Below, one piece after another: positions 20,236 to 29,518 of a DNA stretch of 64,000 nt; position 1 is the first letter of the stretch; each line of letters opens with the position of its first letter. The position numbers and the translations under genes were made by a program. Origin of the DNA: Planctomycetaceae bacterium (GTDB lineage Bacteria > Planctomycetota > Planctomycetia > Pirellulales > Pirellulaceae); assembly GCA_020638995.1 (NCBI GenBank), contig JACKHM010000002.1:1364001-1428000 (forward strand). The letters are read 5' to 3'. The notes beneath the pieces are model-generated. The model saw only the letters and a program-made list of their open reading frames with translations. It had not been told where the DNA came from and did no database searches.

Positions 20236-21453
20236 ATGGCAACAATGATGGAACGCATCATCGAACTAAACAGCGTCGACCAACTGGCGGAATACACGTC
20301 GTCTTGGCGCGAACTGCTGGCAATAACTCCGCACGCCTCGTTTTTCCAATCGGTCGAGTGGCTGGCAGCTCGCTGGCGAAACAGCGGACCCGACGAAACA
20401 CTGTTCGTCGTTGTCACAACTGACGGCACTTGCCCCACCGGCTTTGTACCGCTGTGTCTAAAAGTTGAATCAACTTCTTGTGGCCCAATGCGAGTCCTCC
20501 GCTTTCCAGTTGATGGCTGGAGTAGCTTCTACGCTCCGATCACAGCCGATCCCGAGACGACACTGGTCAATGCGCTACACTATTTGTGGCGCAGCAAGAA
20601 GAACTTCGACTTGATCGAACTCATTACAATGCCGGCTGTCGACGCGGGCAACCGTTGGCACTCGGTGCACGCAGACGACCCGGCCTCGACACTAGAAATC
20701 GCGGGGCAGTGCTGCCACGAATCCACGCGAGTCGCAATGTTGGACCTGGACGGCGACTGGGAGCGTTACTGGGAATCACGTAAAGAGCAGAAGAATCGGC
20801 GTCGCAACGTCGAACGCTGCGAACGACGGTTGCAGGAGTTGGGTACCGTGCGCTACGAGCGTTATCGCCCTGGCGGTGACTTGGCATCAGACGCGGAACC
20901 ACGCTGGGACCTCTACGACGCGTGCGAGGCAATCGCGCGGGCGAGTTGGCAAGACGGGTTGGTTGATGGCAACACCATGCATCATGACCACGTCAGGCCT
21001 TTGCTTCGCGATGCCCATCTCGCCGCAGTGATCGCCGGTGCCGCCGATCTCAACCTGCTTTACCTGAATGATCGTCCCGTTGCTTTTGTGTACGGATATC
21101 ACTACCAGGGTTATGTTGATCTGATGCGGGTCGGTTTTGCTCCTGATCTTGCCAAACTCGCGCCTGGCAATGCGTTGTGGACACGTCTGATACAAGATAG
21201 CTTCGCGCGTGGCGATCGCATCCTGGACTTTGGCCCCACGTGCCTGGACTACAAGCGGTTTTGGACCACGCGACTCGAACCGAGTTATCAACTTATACAA
21301 TACGCCTCCTCACCAAAGCCACAGGCGTTGCGATTGGCTCGCTGGTTGAAAAGCCAGCGTTCCGTTGAAACGGACCAATCCAACCAGCGGAGTAAAGAAC
21401 TGGCGTCCGAGAATCGCCGCGCAGACTCACTAGTGATCGCAGTCGAGGGCTAG
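20236..21453 (+). CDS. GNAT/FemAB-like N-acyltransferase (copy 1)
   Basis: A 405-residue protein of the acetyltransferase family often found beside exopolysaccharide genes (CelD/BcsL-type, GNAT fold). Visible blocks: WRELLAITPHASFFQSVEWL, DGWSSFYAPI, RKEQKNRRRNVERCERRLQE (basic helix), then HHDHVRPLLRDAHLA, and RPVAFVYGYHYQGYVDLMRVGFAPDL with GDRILDFGPTCLDYKRFW. It probably acylates an amino-sugar or peptide on a surface precursor. The gene at 22106 on the other strand is a clear paralogue with the same blocks. It overlaps nothing; YkgJ starts one base after its stop. Confidence 0.83.
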   Translation: MATMMERIIELNSVDQLAEYTSSWRELLAITPHASFFQSVEWLAARWRNSGPDETLFVVVTTDGTCPTGFVPLCLKVESTSCGPMRVLRFPVDGWSSFYAPITADPETTLVNALHYLWRSKKNFDLIELITMPAVDAGNRWHSVHADDPASTLEIAGQCCHESTRVAMLDLDGDWERYWESRKEQKNRRRNVERCERRLQELGTVRYERYRPGGDLASDAEPRWDLYDACEAIARASWQDGLVDGNTMHHDHVRPLLRDAHLAAVIAGAADLNLLYLNDRPVAFVYGYHYQGYVDLMRVGFAPDLAKLAPGNALWTRLIQDSFARGDRILDFGPTCLDYKRFWTTRLEPSYQLIQYASSPKPQALRLARWLKSQRSVETDQSNQRSKELASENRRADSLVIAVEG

Positions 21454-21454
21454 T

Positions 21455-21952
21455 ATGGAAGCTTTGGCAACCAATCCGTGCGCCGCCTGCACCATTGACC
21501 AAGATTGTTGCAATCATCTGTGTGGCCTACGTTTGACCCAGATCGAATTCGACCGCTGTTTTCGCCATCATGACGACGACATCGTGGTCGAGCGAGACGG
21601 TCCACTGTATATCGTCAGCCAACGCGATGGGAATGCTTGTCCCAACTGGCAGGACGGTGGTTGCAAGGTCTACGATCAACGGCCACGCGAGTGTGCTTTG
21701 TTCCCTCACACGCTCTATGTGCGTCTGCACCATAATGTCGTTTCCGTTCGAGTTCATTCCGATACAAAGTGCCCACTCAAGGCACAGCTGATCAGCAGCC
21801 AAAGCGAGGCCGCAGCACTCGCCAACGAATTCGCCCGGGAAGCCTTTGGGGATCAGGCCAGGATCCGTGTCGGTAGCGAAACGAAGTGGCAACGTCTCGG
21901 TCGCGTGTCGAGAACTCTCGTTAGCCGCGTGTTAGGCACGTTGCTCAGATAG
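21455..21952 (+). CDS. YkgJ family cysteine-cluster protein
   Basis: A 165-residue cytoplasmic protein with the Cys pattern of the YkgJ family: CAAC, CCNHLC near the start, then CPNWQDGGCKVYDQRPREC, where spaced Cys residues bind zinc or an Fe-S centre. The start is one base after the previous stop, so it is translated with the acyltransferase. Family function is not known. The last ~45 residues are a basic tail with no motif. Confidence 0.87.
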   Translation: MEALATNPCAACTIDQDCCNHLCGLRLTQIEFDRCFRHHDDDIVVERDGPLYIVSQRDGNACPNWQDGGCKVYDQRPRECALFPHTLYVRLHHNVVSVRVHSDTKCPLKAQLISSQSEAAALANEFAREAFGDQARIRVGSETKWQRLGRVSRTLVSRVLGTLLR

Positions 21953-22105
21953 TCCACCAGCGTGAGAGATGACAGAGACAGAGATGGCGCTAGTTTCAGT
22001 GGTGCCAATTAATCTACTGCAAGTAGCCGGCTCCACCAGAATTCAGCCTGTATCGCAACACCGAACTCTCGCCAAGTCAGCTACACCTCACGTCATCCCA
22101 TCCAA

Positions 22106-23221
22106 TTATCCTGAAACGCTCGACGGGGGATCAATCGTCAACAGCGATTTTGACAACCTTCGCATCCACCGTAGCGTCTGTCCTCGCAGACTTGTACTCG
22201 CATAGTGGCAGACGCGGACACTAGCGACTGCCTGCGTTCGCCAAGCGTGTTTGTAGCGGCTATCGCCTTCGCCAAGGTCCATCAAAGAGTGAGGACTGGC
22301 GAATGCGTCTTGCAACATACGGTGCATCAAGACAGTACCGGCGTGACCGGTCTTGAATTTCCTGTCGTATGCCATGCGCAAACCAAATTCGGTTCCTCGA
22401 AATGCATAATTATACGAAAATGCACCGGGCTCGCCGTCCACCGTCAATAGGTGCAGAGAAACGGCTCCCATGCGTGCCGCAAGCTCATGGACGTCTCGTA
22501 AAAACGGACGCACCCGCTCGTGTGTCAATGTGTTCCCTGTCGTGGAAGTGCCTTGCCAACTCTTCCTCGACACAGTCTCACACTGCGAATACAAGTCCCA
22601 GCGAGCGTTTCCTTGATTGGCCCCGCTGCTTCGATAATGAAGCGTTTCGATAGCCCCGATGCCTGCGAGCTTTCGCTCCGCCCGCCGAATATTATTGCGA
22701 TGCTTGCTGTGAAGACCGCTCCAATAATGATCCCAAGGCTGTGCCAAATTGATCAGCGAAATATCATCTCGCGCAAACAGCTGAGGACGAACGCGAACCG
22801 GTTGAAACGCCTCCAAAATGGCCTCGATTTGATCGCCAAGTGTCCAATCCAGCTCCAGGATATCCCAGTCACGAGGCGTCCTTTGTAGATGCTCTAGTCC
22901 AGCGGCCAATACGATGGGCCCGTTACCACCGATGGGTCCGTACGAGGTCCCCCAGCCGTCCAACGGATAACCCAACGTACGGACAGTACCTCCGCGTGTC
23001 GCTGTGTTCTTGACCGCCAGCGGCAGCACTCCGACGATGTGGCCATCGTCACAAACAACTAGCGTGCGCAATCGCTGATCACCGCCGAAATGACGCCAAT
23101 AAATCTCCAGCCACTCCAAAGTTTGAAAGAAGCGGGCCTTCGGTGTCACGGCCAACAAACGAGTCCACTCGTCGCGATACGACAGCAAACACTCAATTTC
23201 GTTGACTTCGATGACGTGCAT
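22106..23221 (-). CDS. GNAT/FemAB-like N-acyltransferase (copy 2)
   Basis: A 371-residue paralogue of the gene at 20236, in the opposite direction. Shared blocks: WTRLLAVTPKARFFQTLEWL, YPLDGWGTSYGPIGG, HRNNIRRAERKLAGIG, LTHERVRPFLRDVHELAARMG, EPGAFSYNYAFRGTEFGLRM and the DLGEGDSRYKHAW finish. Differences across the pair suggest distinct substrates. It converges with the YkgJ gene with about 150 bp between. It likely modifies an exopolysaccharide or lipid-linked sugar, by context. ATG 23221 is followed by HVIEVNEIECLLSY, a good start. Confidence 0.83.
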   Translation of the reverse strand: MHVIEVNEIECLLSYRDEWTRLLAVTPKARFFQTLEWLEIYWRHFGGDQRLRTLVVCDDGHIVGVLPLAVKNTATRGGTVRTLGYPLDGWGTSYGPIGGNGPIVLAAGLEHLQRTPRDWDILELDWTLGDQIEAILEAFQPVRVRPQLFARDDISLINLAQPWDHYWSGLHSKHRNNIRRAERKLAGIGAIETLHYRSSGANQGNARWDLYSQCETVSRKSWQGTSTTGNTLTHERVRPFLRDVHELAARMGAVSLHLLTVDGEPGAFSYNYAFRGTEFGLRMAYDRKFKTGHAGTVLMHRMLQDAFASPHSLMDLGEGDSRYKHAWRTQAVASVRVCHYASTSLRGQTLRWMRRLSKSLLTIDPPSSVSG

Positions 23222-23316
23222 CTTGGGAGATTTTTGGATTCGAGATTCCGAACTTACTTACCGATCGATCGTGCATCCATTCGGCTTTAAGAGCGTTTCA
23301 CCTTACCAAGCGTCTT

Positions 23317-24750
23317 TTAGTAGGCATTTTGTTGGGAAAACACCACAAATAGCGTCTTGAACAGAATCTTCAAATCCATCCACAACGACCACTCGCGAAT
23401 GTATTCGAGATCACACTGAATTCGATTCGACATCTTGTCCAAAGTATCCGTCTCGCCGCGCCAACCGAGCACCTGCGCCAGCCCCGTGATGCCGGGTTTC
23501 ACTTTGTGCCGCAACATGTATCCGGGAATCAAACGGCGATACTGCTCGTTATGTGCACTAGCATGAGGCCGCGGCCCAACGAGCGACATATTACCCTCCA
23601 GGACATTGAACAGCTGTGGAAGTTCATCCAGCGAAGTCTTACGTAGGATTCTTCCGAGCGACGTAATGCGAGGATCGTCTTTCATAGCCTGTTTGACCAC
23701 CGGCCCATTGTCGGCAACACGCATGCTGCGGAACTTCCAAACTCGAATCTCACGCCCATCCAACCCATATCGCTTTTGGCGAAAGAAGACGGGGCCGCGT
23801 GAAGTCAGTTTGATCAGTGCCGCAATGATGATCATGGGAAGGGCCGCCACCACCAACGCCAACGATGCCAACGCGACATCGCAAATCCGTTTCGCCATGC
23901 CATCGACACCATAGAACGGATTCTCGAACACGCTGACAACCGGCAGTCCCCCAATGTCCGTCCAACGCGAATGAAGCAATTCGAACACAAAGAAGTCGGG
24001 CACGATATACACCGACGCAGTTGAGTCGGCAAACTGATCAAGCAAGTGACGTATACGCTTCTCAGCTCGCATGGGTAGCGTAATATAAACGCGATGAACT
24101 TCGCCTTGCTGAGCCAAGTCGACCAATTCGCCAATCGTACCCAGTCGTGAACCAACACCATCGGGCAGTTCTCCCGTCCGTGTCGCTGGTCGGTCATCGA
24201 AGAATCCAGCAAACTCCAACCCCAACTCCGGCGCGTCTTCCATGTTGCGAGCGAGACGGACGCCGAGATCTGTGACCCCGACAATCGCAAACTTCCTCGC
24301 ATGGAACCCTTTTGCAAGTAGCGAGCGTTGAACCCAACGGATCAAGATGCGGGTCGAAGCAAACAGTACAGCGACGGTCGCGACCAAGATCAACAACGCA
24401 ACGCGAGGAAAGTAGTCGGAGAAGCGGGTAAAAAATGCCAGTGCGAGAAGCACCGCAGTGCTATAGACCCAGGTAACTTCCGCGGCCATGATCTCGCGAT
24501 AAGTGGCAACTCCGCGCCAACTGCGATACAGACCTACAATCTCCCCAACCAGAAAAACCGCTATGATCGTGATCGTGATCGCCAGATAATAGTTCGTATC
24601 GACGATCGTCTTTGGATATTTCGCTGCGGCAGCGAAACCACAACCAATGCAAACCGCATCAGACGCTCGGAGCAGCGCGTCGACTAGCGACCGTTCGTGC
24701 CGAATTCGAAGCATGTTTTGCGGTATCAAGGCAACCATTCCCTTTAGCAT
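23317..24750 (-). CDS. Undecaprenyl-phosphate sugar phosphotransferase (WcaJ-like)
   Basis: A 477-residue polyprenyl-glycosylphosphotransferase. The N-terminal half has four to five hydrophobic helices and a Rossmann-like CoA-binding-type domain (KFAIVGVTDLGVRLARNM). The C-terminal bacterial sugar-transferase domain carries KRICDVALASLALVVAALP, then RGPVFFRQKRYGLDGREI, VWKFRSM, KTSLDELPQLFNVLEGNMS, LVGPRPHA and KPGITGLAQV. It moves glucose- or galactose-1-phosphate onto undecaprenyl phosphate at the cytoplasmic face to start an exopolysaccharide. The start could be ATG 24750 or one of two later in-frame ATGs. It is divergent from the DUF4256 gene. Confidence 0.9.
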   Translation of the reverse strand: MLKGMVALIPQNMLRIRHERSLVDALLRASDAVCIGCGFAAAAKYPKTIVDTNYYLAITITIIAVFLVGEIVGLYRSWRGVATYREIMAAEVTWVYSTAVLLALAFFTRFSDYFPRVALLILVATVAVLFASTRILIRWVQRSLLAKGFHARKFAIVGVTDLGVRLARNMEDAPELGLEFAGFFDDRPATRTGELPDGVGSRLGTIGELVDLAQQGEVHRVYITLPMRAEKRIRHLLDQFADSTASVYIVPDFFVFELLHSRWTDIGGLPVVSVFENPFYGVDGMAKRICDVALASLALVVAALPMIIIAALIKLTSRGPVFFRQKRYGLDGREIRVWKFRSMRVADNGPVVKQAMKDDPRITSLGRILRKTSLDELPQLFNVLEGNMSLVGPRPHASAHNEQYRRLIPGYMLRHKVKPGITGLAQVLGWRGETDTLDKMSNRIQCDLEYIREWSLWMDLKILFKTLFVVFSQQNAY

Positions 24751-25148
24751 GTGTACAGAAGCTTCCGCAAAAGTTTAGGTCATGCTCAGCGACTAAGGTT
24801 GGCTTGATGATTAAGTCTGCAAGTCTGGTTGCACGGGTTAAACCGGCAATTAGAGGGCGGCGATTACATTCGCTGCAAATTCCCTTCGGGGCATTAACCG
24901 CTGTTTTCGTCGATACCATTTCGAGAACGTCCACAACGACGAGGCCGCCCGCATTCGGCTATAATGCCGCCGTCGAATTGTCGGGCGCAGCGCATTTGTC
25001 GACAGGCCTGAAAGGGAAGCGACGACTGTTAAACTGCGACTCGTACCTGAAAAGTGTTTCATCCGCACCGGTCGTGACAACAGTCGAAGTCGGTGCGACA
25101 TATCCGATTGCGGTGCCGAAACAACCACGCGAAGCAGTGACGCAAGAA
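24751..25148. other. Divergent intergenic region upstream of DUF4256 gene
   Basis: About 400 bp between the WcaJ-like gene and the preferred start of the DUF4256 gene. One frame is open all through and in phase with DUF4256, but its residue composition (Arg/Ser/Thr-rich, no domain) does not look like protein and it runs into the WcaJ gene. I treat it as promoter-containing non-coding DNA. Confidence 0.45.
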
Positions 25149-25712
25149 ATGAAAAAACGACCGGGCATCACGGCGAAACAACGCGAGGAACTACTCAATA
25201 CGTTGAGAGTCCGTTTTGAGAACAACATGAACCGACACCAAGGTATCGAGTGGACTCGAATCGAAGCAAAGTTAAATGCAAATCCCGATAAGCTGTGGTC
25301 ATTGCATGAGATGGAAAGAACCGGTGGCGAGCCGGATGTTGTTGGCTGGAACAAAAAGACCGATGAGTTTGTCTTCTACGATTGTTCTGCCGAGAGTCCC
25401 GAGGGTCGACGAAGTATTTGTTATGACCGAGAGGGATTGGAATCGAGAAAGGAACACCGACCGAAGAACAATGCCGTTGACATGGCTGCGGGTATGGGCA
25501 TCGAGCTGTTGACGGAAGGACAATATCGGGAACTACAACAACTAGGACAGTTCGACACGAAAACATCTAGTTGGGTGCAAACTCCGGCTGAAGTTAGAAA
25601 ACTGGGAGGGGCGATCTTCTGTGACTTTCGCTACGGCAGAGTCTTTGTGTATCACAATGGTGCACAGTCATATTATGCTGCCAGGGCATTCCGTGGCTCA
25701 TTGCGTGTCTGA
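25149..25712 (+). CDS. DUF4256 family protein
   Basis: A 187-residue protein starting at ATG 25149 (MKKRPGITAKQREELL), which gives the usual DUF4256 length of about 185-190. The family blocks are clear: LRVRFENNMNRHQGIEW, LWSLHEMERTGGEPDVVGW, FYDCSAESPEGRRSICYDREGLESR, AVDMAAGMGIELLTEGQYRELQ, and GAIFCDFRYGRVFVYHNGAQSYY. Soluble, no leader. Function unknown; the family appears in many bacteria as a single gene. It is followed 68 bp later by RNase R. Confidence 0.9.
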   Translation: MKKRPGITAKQREELLNTLRVRFENNMNRHQGIEWTRIEAKLNANPDKLWSLHEMERTGGEPDVVGWNKKTDEFVFYDCSAESPEGRRSICYDREGLESRKEHRPKNNAVDMAAGMGIELLTEGQYRELQQLGQFDTKTSSWVQTPAEVRKLGGAIFCDFRYGRVFVYHNGAQSYYAARAFRGSLRV

Positions 25713-25780
25713 CATGTTCACCACCACCTAAACCCCGCCCCCCATAGCTCCGGCGTGCAACTGCGATTACAGTACAGGCA

Positions 25781-28132
25781 ATGGAAGAAAAACATATCGA
25801 TTCTGCTGATCTAGCAGATGCCGTCGTGGCGCTGGTCTCGCGACCGAACTATCAACCAGTCAAACCGCGAGTGATTGCCAAAAAGTTAGGGCTGCCCAAG
25901 GAGCGAATTTCGGAGGTTCGAAAGGTCGTCAAACGGCTGGCAAAGAAGGGCGTCCTGGCGTACGGGGCCAAACATTTGGTAACGCTGCCCGGCCCCGTTG
26001 GAAGCTCCCCGAAGGCCGTTCTCCCCAAGCCCTCGAATGTTCTTACGGGAACATTCCGAAAAGCGGCAGCAGGATTCGGCTTCGTGCGTCCGAAAGATCC
26101 GGACGTGGCCAAAAAGATTGGCGAAGATATTCACGTTTCGGAGACGAAAACGCTGGATGCGTCTAACGGTGATTTGGTCGCGGTTCGGCTAAAGAAGAGC
26201 GGCAGGGCAGGGGACCGCATCCGCGGCGAGATCGTCGAAATTCTGGAACGCGATAAGAATCAGTTCGTGGGCGTGTACTTTGAACGAAGCGGAATGGGCT
26301 TCGTCCAGGTTGACGGAAAGGTCTTCGCTCGACCTACATTTGTCGGCGACGCAGGCGCAAAGAACGCGCGCAGCGGCGATAAGGTCGTTATCGAGATGGT
26401 TCACTTTCCGTCACACACACGCGACGGCGAAGCGGTGATCGTCGAAGTGCTGGGGGCTCGAGGGACACCCGGCGTCGATACGATGTCGATCATTCGCGAA
26501 TTCAACCTGCCGGATGAGTTCTCCGAAGACGTCCTTGAATCGGCGCGGGCACAAGCCGAGCGATTTGAAGAATCGATCGGCGAGGATCGGCACGACTTCA
26601 CTCGCGAGACAGTCGTGACCATCGACCCGTTTGATGCCCGCGACTTCGATGATGCCATTTCGCTAACAAAGCTCGAGAACGGGCATTGGCGTCTGGGGGT
26701 TCACATCGCTGACGTTTCGCACTTTGTACCGCTCGGCTCGCCTTTGGATCGCGAAGCTCGGGATCGTGCGACGAGCGTTTATCTGCCCGATCGTGTTATC
26801 CCCATGATCCCCGAAGTGATCTCCAACAATCTGGCCAGTCTCCAACCGCACCGTGTTCGCTACACGAAAACCGCATTGATCGAATTTACTCCCGCCGGAG
26901 CACCGGTCGCCACGGAAGTCTACTGCGGGGCGATCAAAAGTGCACACCGATTCAACTATGAAGAAATCGACGAGTATCTTGCTAATCCTGAGCCCTGGCG
27001 GGCGAAACTAGCCCCAAAGGTTTTTGATCTGGTTGGTCGAATGCACGAGTTGGCAATGATCCTCCGGCGGAGGCGGCTGGATGCCGGTTCCATCGAGTTG
27101 ACGTTGCCGGAAGTCAAGATCGACCTGGACGACGACGGAAAAGTCAGCGGCGCACACCTTACAAAGAACACGGAAAGCCATCAAATCATCGAAGAGTTCA
27201 TGCTTGCCGCGAACGAGGCTGTCGCGACCTTGCTGTCCGACAAGGAGTTGTACTTCCTGCGCCGAGTACACTCTAACCCGGACCCCTTGAAGCTAAAGAA
27301 TCTGGCCCAGTTCATGCGAGAATTGGGCATCGAATGCGAAAGTCTGGAAAGCCGTTTCGAGATCAAGCGAATTGTTGAGCAAGCGGTTGGCAGACCGGAG
27401 GAACACGCGGTGCACTATGCCGTGTTGCGATCGATGAAGAAGGCGGTCTACAGTCCGGAAGAGGAAGGCCACTACGCGCTGAACAGTCGTAATTACTGTC
27501 ACTTCACGTCGCCCATTCGCCGCTATCCCGACTTGACGATCCATCGCATGGTCGAAGCGATCGTGCGTGGCAAGACGCCGCCCAATGACTTCGAGCAATT
27601 GGCCTTGCTCGGCGAACACTGTTCGGAACGCGAGCAACGGGCGGCGGCGGCAGAGCGAGAGTTGATCAAGGTAAAGCTCTTAACGTACTTGAGTTCCCGC
27701 GTCGGCCAACAAATGGACGCGGTAATCACGGGCGTCGAGCGTTTTGGCTTGTTCGCCACCGGCCGCGAGCTGCCCGCGGACGGTTTGATCCACATCTCCT
27801 CACTGCAGGACGACAATTACCAGTTTGACTCCGACACACACAGCTTGGTGGGGCGTCGGGCGGGGAATTCGTTTCGCTTGGGCGATCTGATCCGAGTAGA
27901 GATTGCTCACGTCGATACTGACCGGCGATCGCTTGATTTCCGAATCGTTGACGCCAACCCCGCAGGTGCGGCGCGGCGGGCGAACGGCAAATCGCCACGC
28001 AAGGCAACCGGCGAGCGCACTGCCAAGGGACAAAGGAACAAAAGCAGTGGCTCAGCTAATAAGCCAAAGCGGTCAACGAAGTCGGCGAAAACTTCACCGA
28101 CGAAAGGCAAAAAGGGGCGAGGCCATAAGTAG
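25781..28132 (+). CDS. rnr: Ribonuclease R
   Basis: A 783-residue processive 3'-5' exoribonuclease. An N-terminal helix-turn-helix-like segment (1-70) precedes cold-shock domains (~88-225), then the RNB catalytic domain with its aspartates in DPFDARDFDDAISL (D282, D285, D288, D290, D291). An S1 RNA-binding domain lies at ~640-730 (MDAVITGVERFGLFATGRE), and a Lys/Arg/Ser-rich tail fills the last ~50 residues, as in the enzyme from other phyla. It degrades structured RNA and takes part in rRNA and tmRNA quality control in the cytoplasm. Confidence 0.95.
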   Translation: MEEKHIDSADLADAVVALVSRPNYQPVKPRVIAKKLGLPKERISEVRKVVKRLAKKGVLAYGAKHLVTLPGPVGSSPKAVLPKPSNVLTGTFRKAAAGFGFVRPKDPDVAKKIGEDIHVSETKTLDASNGDLVAVRLKKSGRAGDRIRGEIVEILERDKNQFVGVYFERSGMGFVQVDGKVFARPTFVGDAGAKNARSGDKVVIEMVHFPSHTRDGEAVIVEVLGARGTPGVDTMSIIREFNLPDEFSEDVLESARAQAERFEESIGEDRHDFTRETVVTIDPFDARDFDDAISLTKLENGHWRLGVHIADVSHFVPLGSPLDREARDRATSVYLPDRVIPMIPEVISNNLASLQPHRVRYTKTALIEFTPAGAPVATEVYCGAIKSAHRFNYEEIDEYLANPEPWRAKLAPKVFDLVGRMHELAMILRRRRLDAGSIELTLPEVKIDLDDDGKVSGAHLTKNTESHQIIEEFMLAANEAVATLLSDKELYFLRRVHSNPDPLKLKNLAQFMRELGIECESLESRFEIKRIVEQAVGRPEEHAVHYAVLRSMKKAVYSPEEEGHYALNSRNYCHFTSPIRRYPDLTIHRMVEAIVRGKTPPNDFEQLALLGEHCSEREQRAAAAERELIKVKLLTYLSSRVGQQMDAVITGVERFGLFATGRELPADGLIHISSLQDDNYQFDSDTHSLVGRRAGNSFRLGDLIRVEIAHVDTDRRSLDFRIVDANPAGAARRANGKSPRKATGERTAKGQRNKSSGSANKPKRSTKSAKTSPTKGKKGRGHK

Positions 28133-28451
28133 CCATCACGCAGTAGTCGTGACGAGCACAACTCATCAGATCCGTATTCTCTAACCGATGTGGCTGGGTT
28201 AGGCAACATTCAACTTGAATCGCAATCTCCTGCCCCGTTGCCGAGTCGCGTGTACCATCTATCCATCCTATTCGGAAGTACCGAAACTCATCCTGACGCT
28301 CAGCCCCACCAAGTCCTACGAACGAACTTGCGAAGCCAAAGGGATGAGCCAATAATCTCGTTTATCGACGAACATCGAACCTCGTTCCGGCGATTCTCTC
28401 CGGCGTTTACTACAGGCTCTCGCAAGGAATCCTCTACGGCTCCTCCGTCAA
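28133..28451. other. Intergenic region, nothing recognised
   Basis: About 320 bp between rnr and the small ankyrin gene. Open frames on the - strand overlap the end of rnr and look like shadows. I see no tRNA, clear hairpin or promoter. Confidence 0.4.
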
Positions 28452-28871
28452 ATGAAATTTCGCCTGCGAACTTTACTTATCGCCGTTTCACTCGCGGCTG
28501 TTGCCACATTCGCAACGGTTCAGTGGTTACGTAGGCCTGTGAACGCAAAGACCTTAGACGGTCGCGAGTTTCGTCTTCAAGGCCAAGACGCGCTGCTGTA
28601 CTGCGTGATGACGAACGATTCACAAACTCTGCCCCGTCTATTGTCGATTGACACCTACGATCTGAACCATATCGGAGGTGGCGCCGGAAGCTGGACTTTG
28701 CTGCAACAAGCCGTTCATCATCGGTGTATTGAAACAATCACAATCCTTCTTCAGCACGGTGCCGACCCGAACCTTACGTCCGGATCAACGCCGACACCGC
28801 TTCAAATCGCAGAGCAGATCGGTCACCGCGATTTGATCAACGTCCTAAAAGAGTTCGGCGCCAAACATTGA
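28452..28871 (+). CDS. Small membrane-anchored ankyrin-repeat protein
   Basis: A 139-residue protein. The leader MKFRLRTLLIAVSLAAVATFA is the basic/hydrophobic N-terminus common in planctomycete proteins and is either a TM anchor or signal. The C-terminal half holds about two ankyrin repeats: GSWTLLQQAVHHRCIETITILLQHGADPNL and the partial TPLQIAEQIGHRDLINVLKEFGA. It probably makes a protein-protein contact outside the cytoplasm. Partner and role are unknown. It stands alone. Confidence 0.75.
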   Translation: MKFRLRTLLIAVSLAAVATFATVQWLRRPVNAKTLDGREFRLQGQDALLYCVMTNDSQTLPRLLSIDTYDLNHIGGGAGSWTLLQQAVHHRCIETITILLQHGADPNLTSGSTPTPLQIAEQIGHRDLINVLKEFGAKH

Positions 28872-29044
28872 CCGATCAATGCGATACCCATCTTACGCGG
28901 ACCGGCCACGCCTCCAAAACTACCTCGCCGCAGCAAGTCTCCGCCCAAATTCTTCGGAAATGTGTCGAGATCGATAAAGGATTAAAGCTTCCGCACCGGA
29001 AATACCGACAGAGCTGGACATCACTTCGAGCTGGAGATTAAACG

Positions 29045-29335
29045 ATGCGGTTCCGCTGGATGCGAGTTTCACCACGAGTTCTGTCGTTCCAACTCGCCGT
29101 GGCGTGTTTGGGCCTAATGGGGACCGGTTGTGCGACGACGAATGGAAATGCACCGTTCAGCCTCGTGTCACAGCGAAGTGAATCGCAAGCTACTCCGACG
29201 CCAGCCCAGCTGGCTGTGCCATCACGGGCCGACGCCCCAGCGTCGGGCGAATACCAAACTCAGTTCGCATCCTCAGCAACGACGCGACCTCAGCAGCGGT
29301 ATAGCGAGCCGAGCTGCACATCAGGATTCGGCTGA
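29045..29335 (+). CDS. Putative small lipoprotein
   Basis: A 96-residue frame with a good lipoprotein leader: basic start (MRFRWMR), hydrophobic core and lipobox LMGTGC at about residue 29. The rest is Ser/Thr/Ala/Pro-rich and unstructured, with no motif. The last few codons look unlike protein, and a second frame continues coding-like sequence beyond this stop (see findings), so a frameshift is possible. The gene is real by its leader, but its product may be short or broken. Confidence 0.5.
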   Translation: MRFRWMRVSPRVLSFQLAVACLGLMGTGCATTNGNAPFSLVSQRSESQATPTPAQLAVPSRADAPASGEYQTQFASSATTRPQQRYSEPSCTSGFG

Positions 29336-29403
29336 CGCCGCTGATTCTCCGCACATCGTGCATGTGCTACCTGAGACGCCAGACTACTTTTCTCACTCAC
29401 GCA

Positions 29404-29415
29404 CCCGCTAGCGGG
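29404..29415. repeat. 12-bp perfect palindrome upstream of gcvT
   Basis: CCCGCTAGCGGG is a perfect palindrome about 100 bp before gcvT. A second stem, GTCGGCA/TGCCGAC around ACGAG, lies at 29445-29463. Either could be an operator or a terminator of the upstream small gene; no T-run is present and no glycine riboswitch core was found. Confidence 0.3.
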
Positions 29416-29518
29416 CGACGTATCATCGGATAAAATGCTCTGGAGTCGGCAACGAGTGCCGACCGCCGTGGTCGGCTTCCGGCCCCGCTTCCGCAGTCCG
29501 ATACTCTAGCGTCGCTAC

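Noticed and set aside
24612..25712. 366-codon frame as the full DUF4256 gene
   Set aside because: Its first ~180 codons overlap the WcaJ-like gene and have no protein-like composition; ATG 25149 gives the family length.
28056..28352. 98-codon - strand frame after rnr
   Set aside because: Overlaps the end of rnr and lacks a ribosome site.
29336..29518. Glycine riboswitch upstream of gcvT
   Set aside because: No tandem aptamer core or conserved riboswitch boxes were found; only simple hairpins are present.
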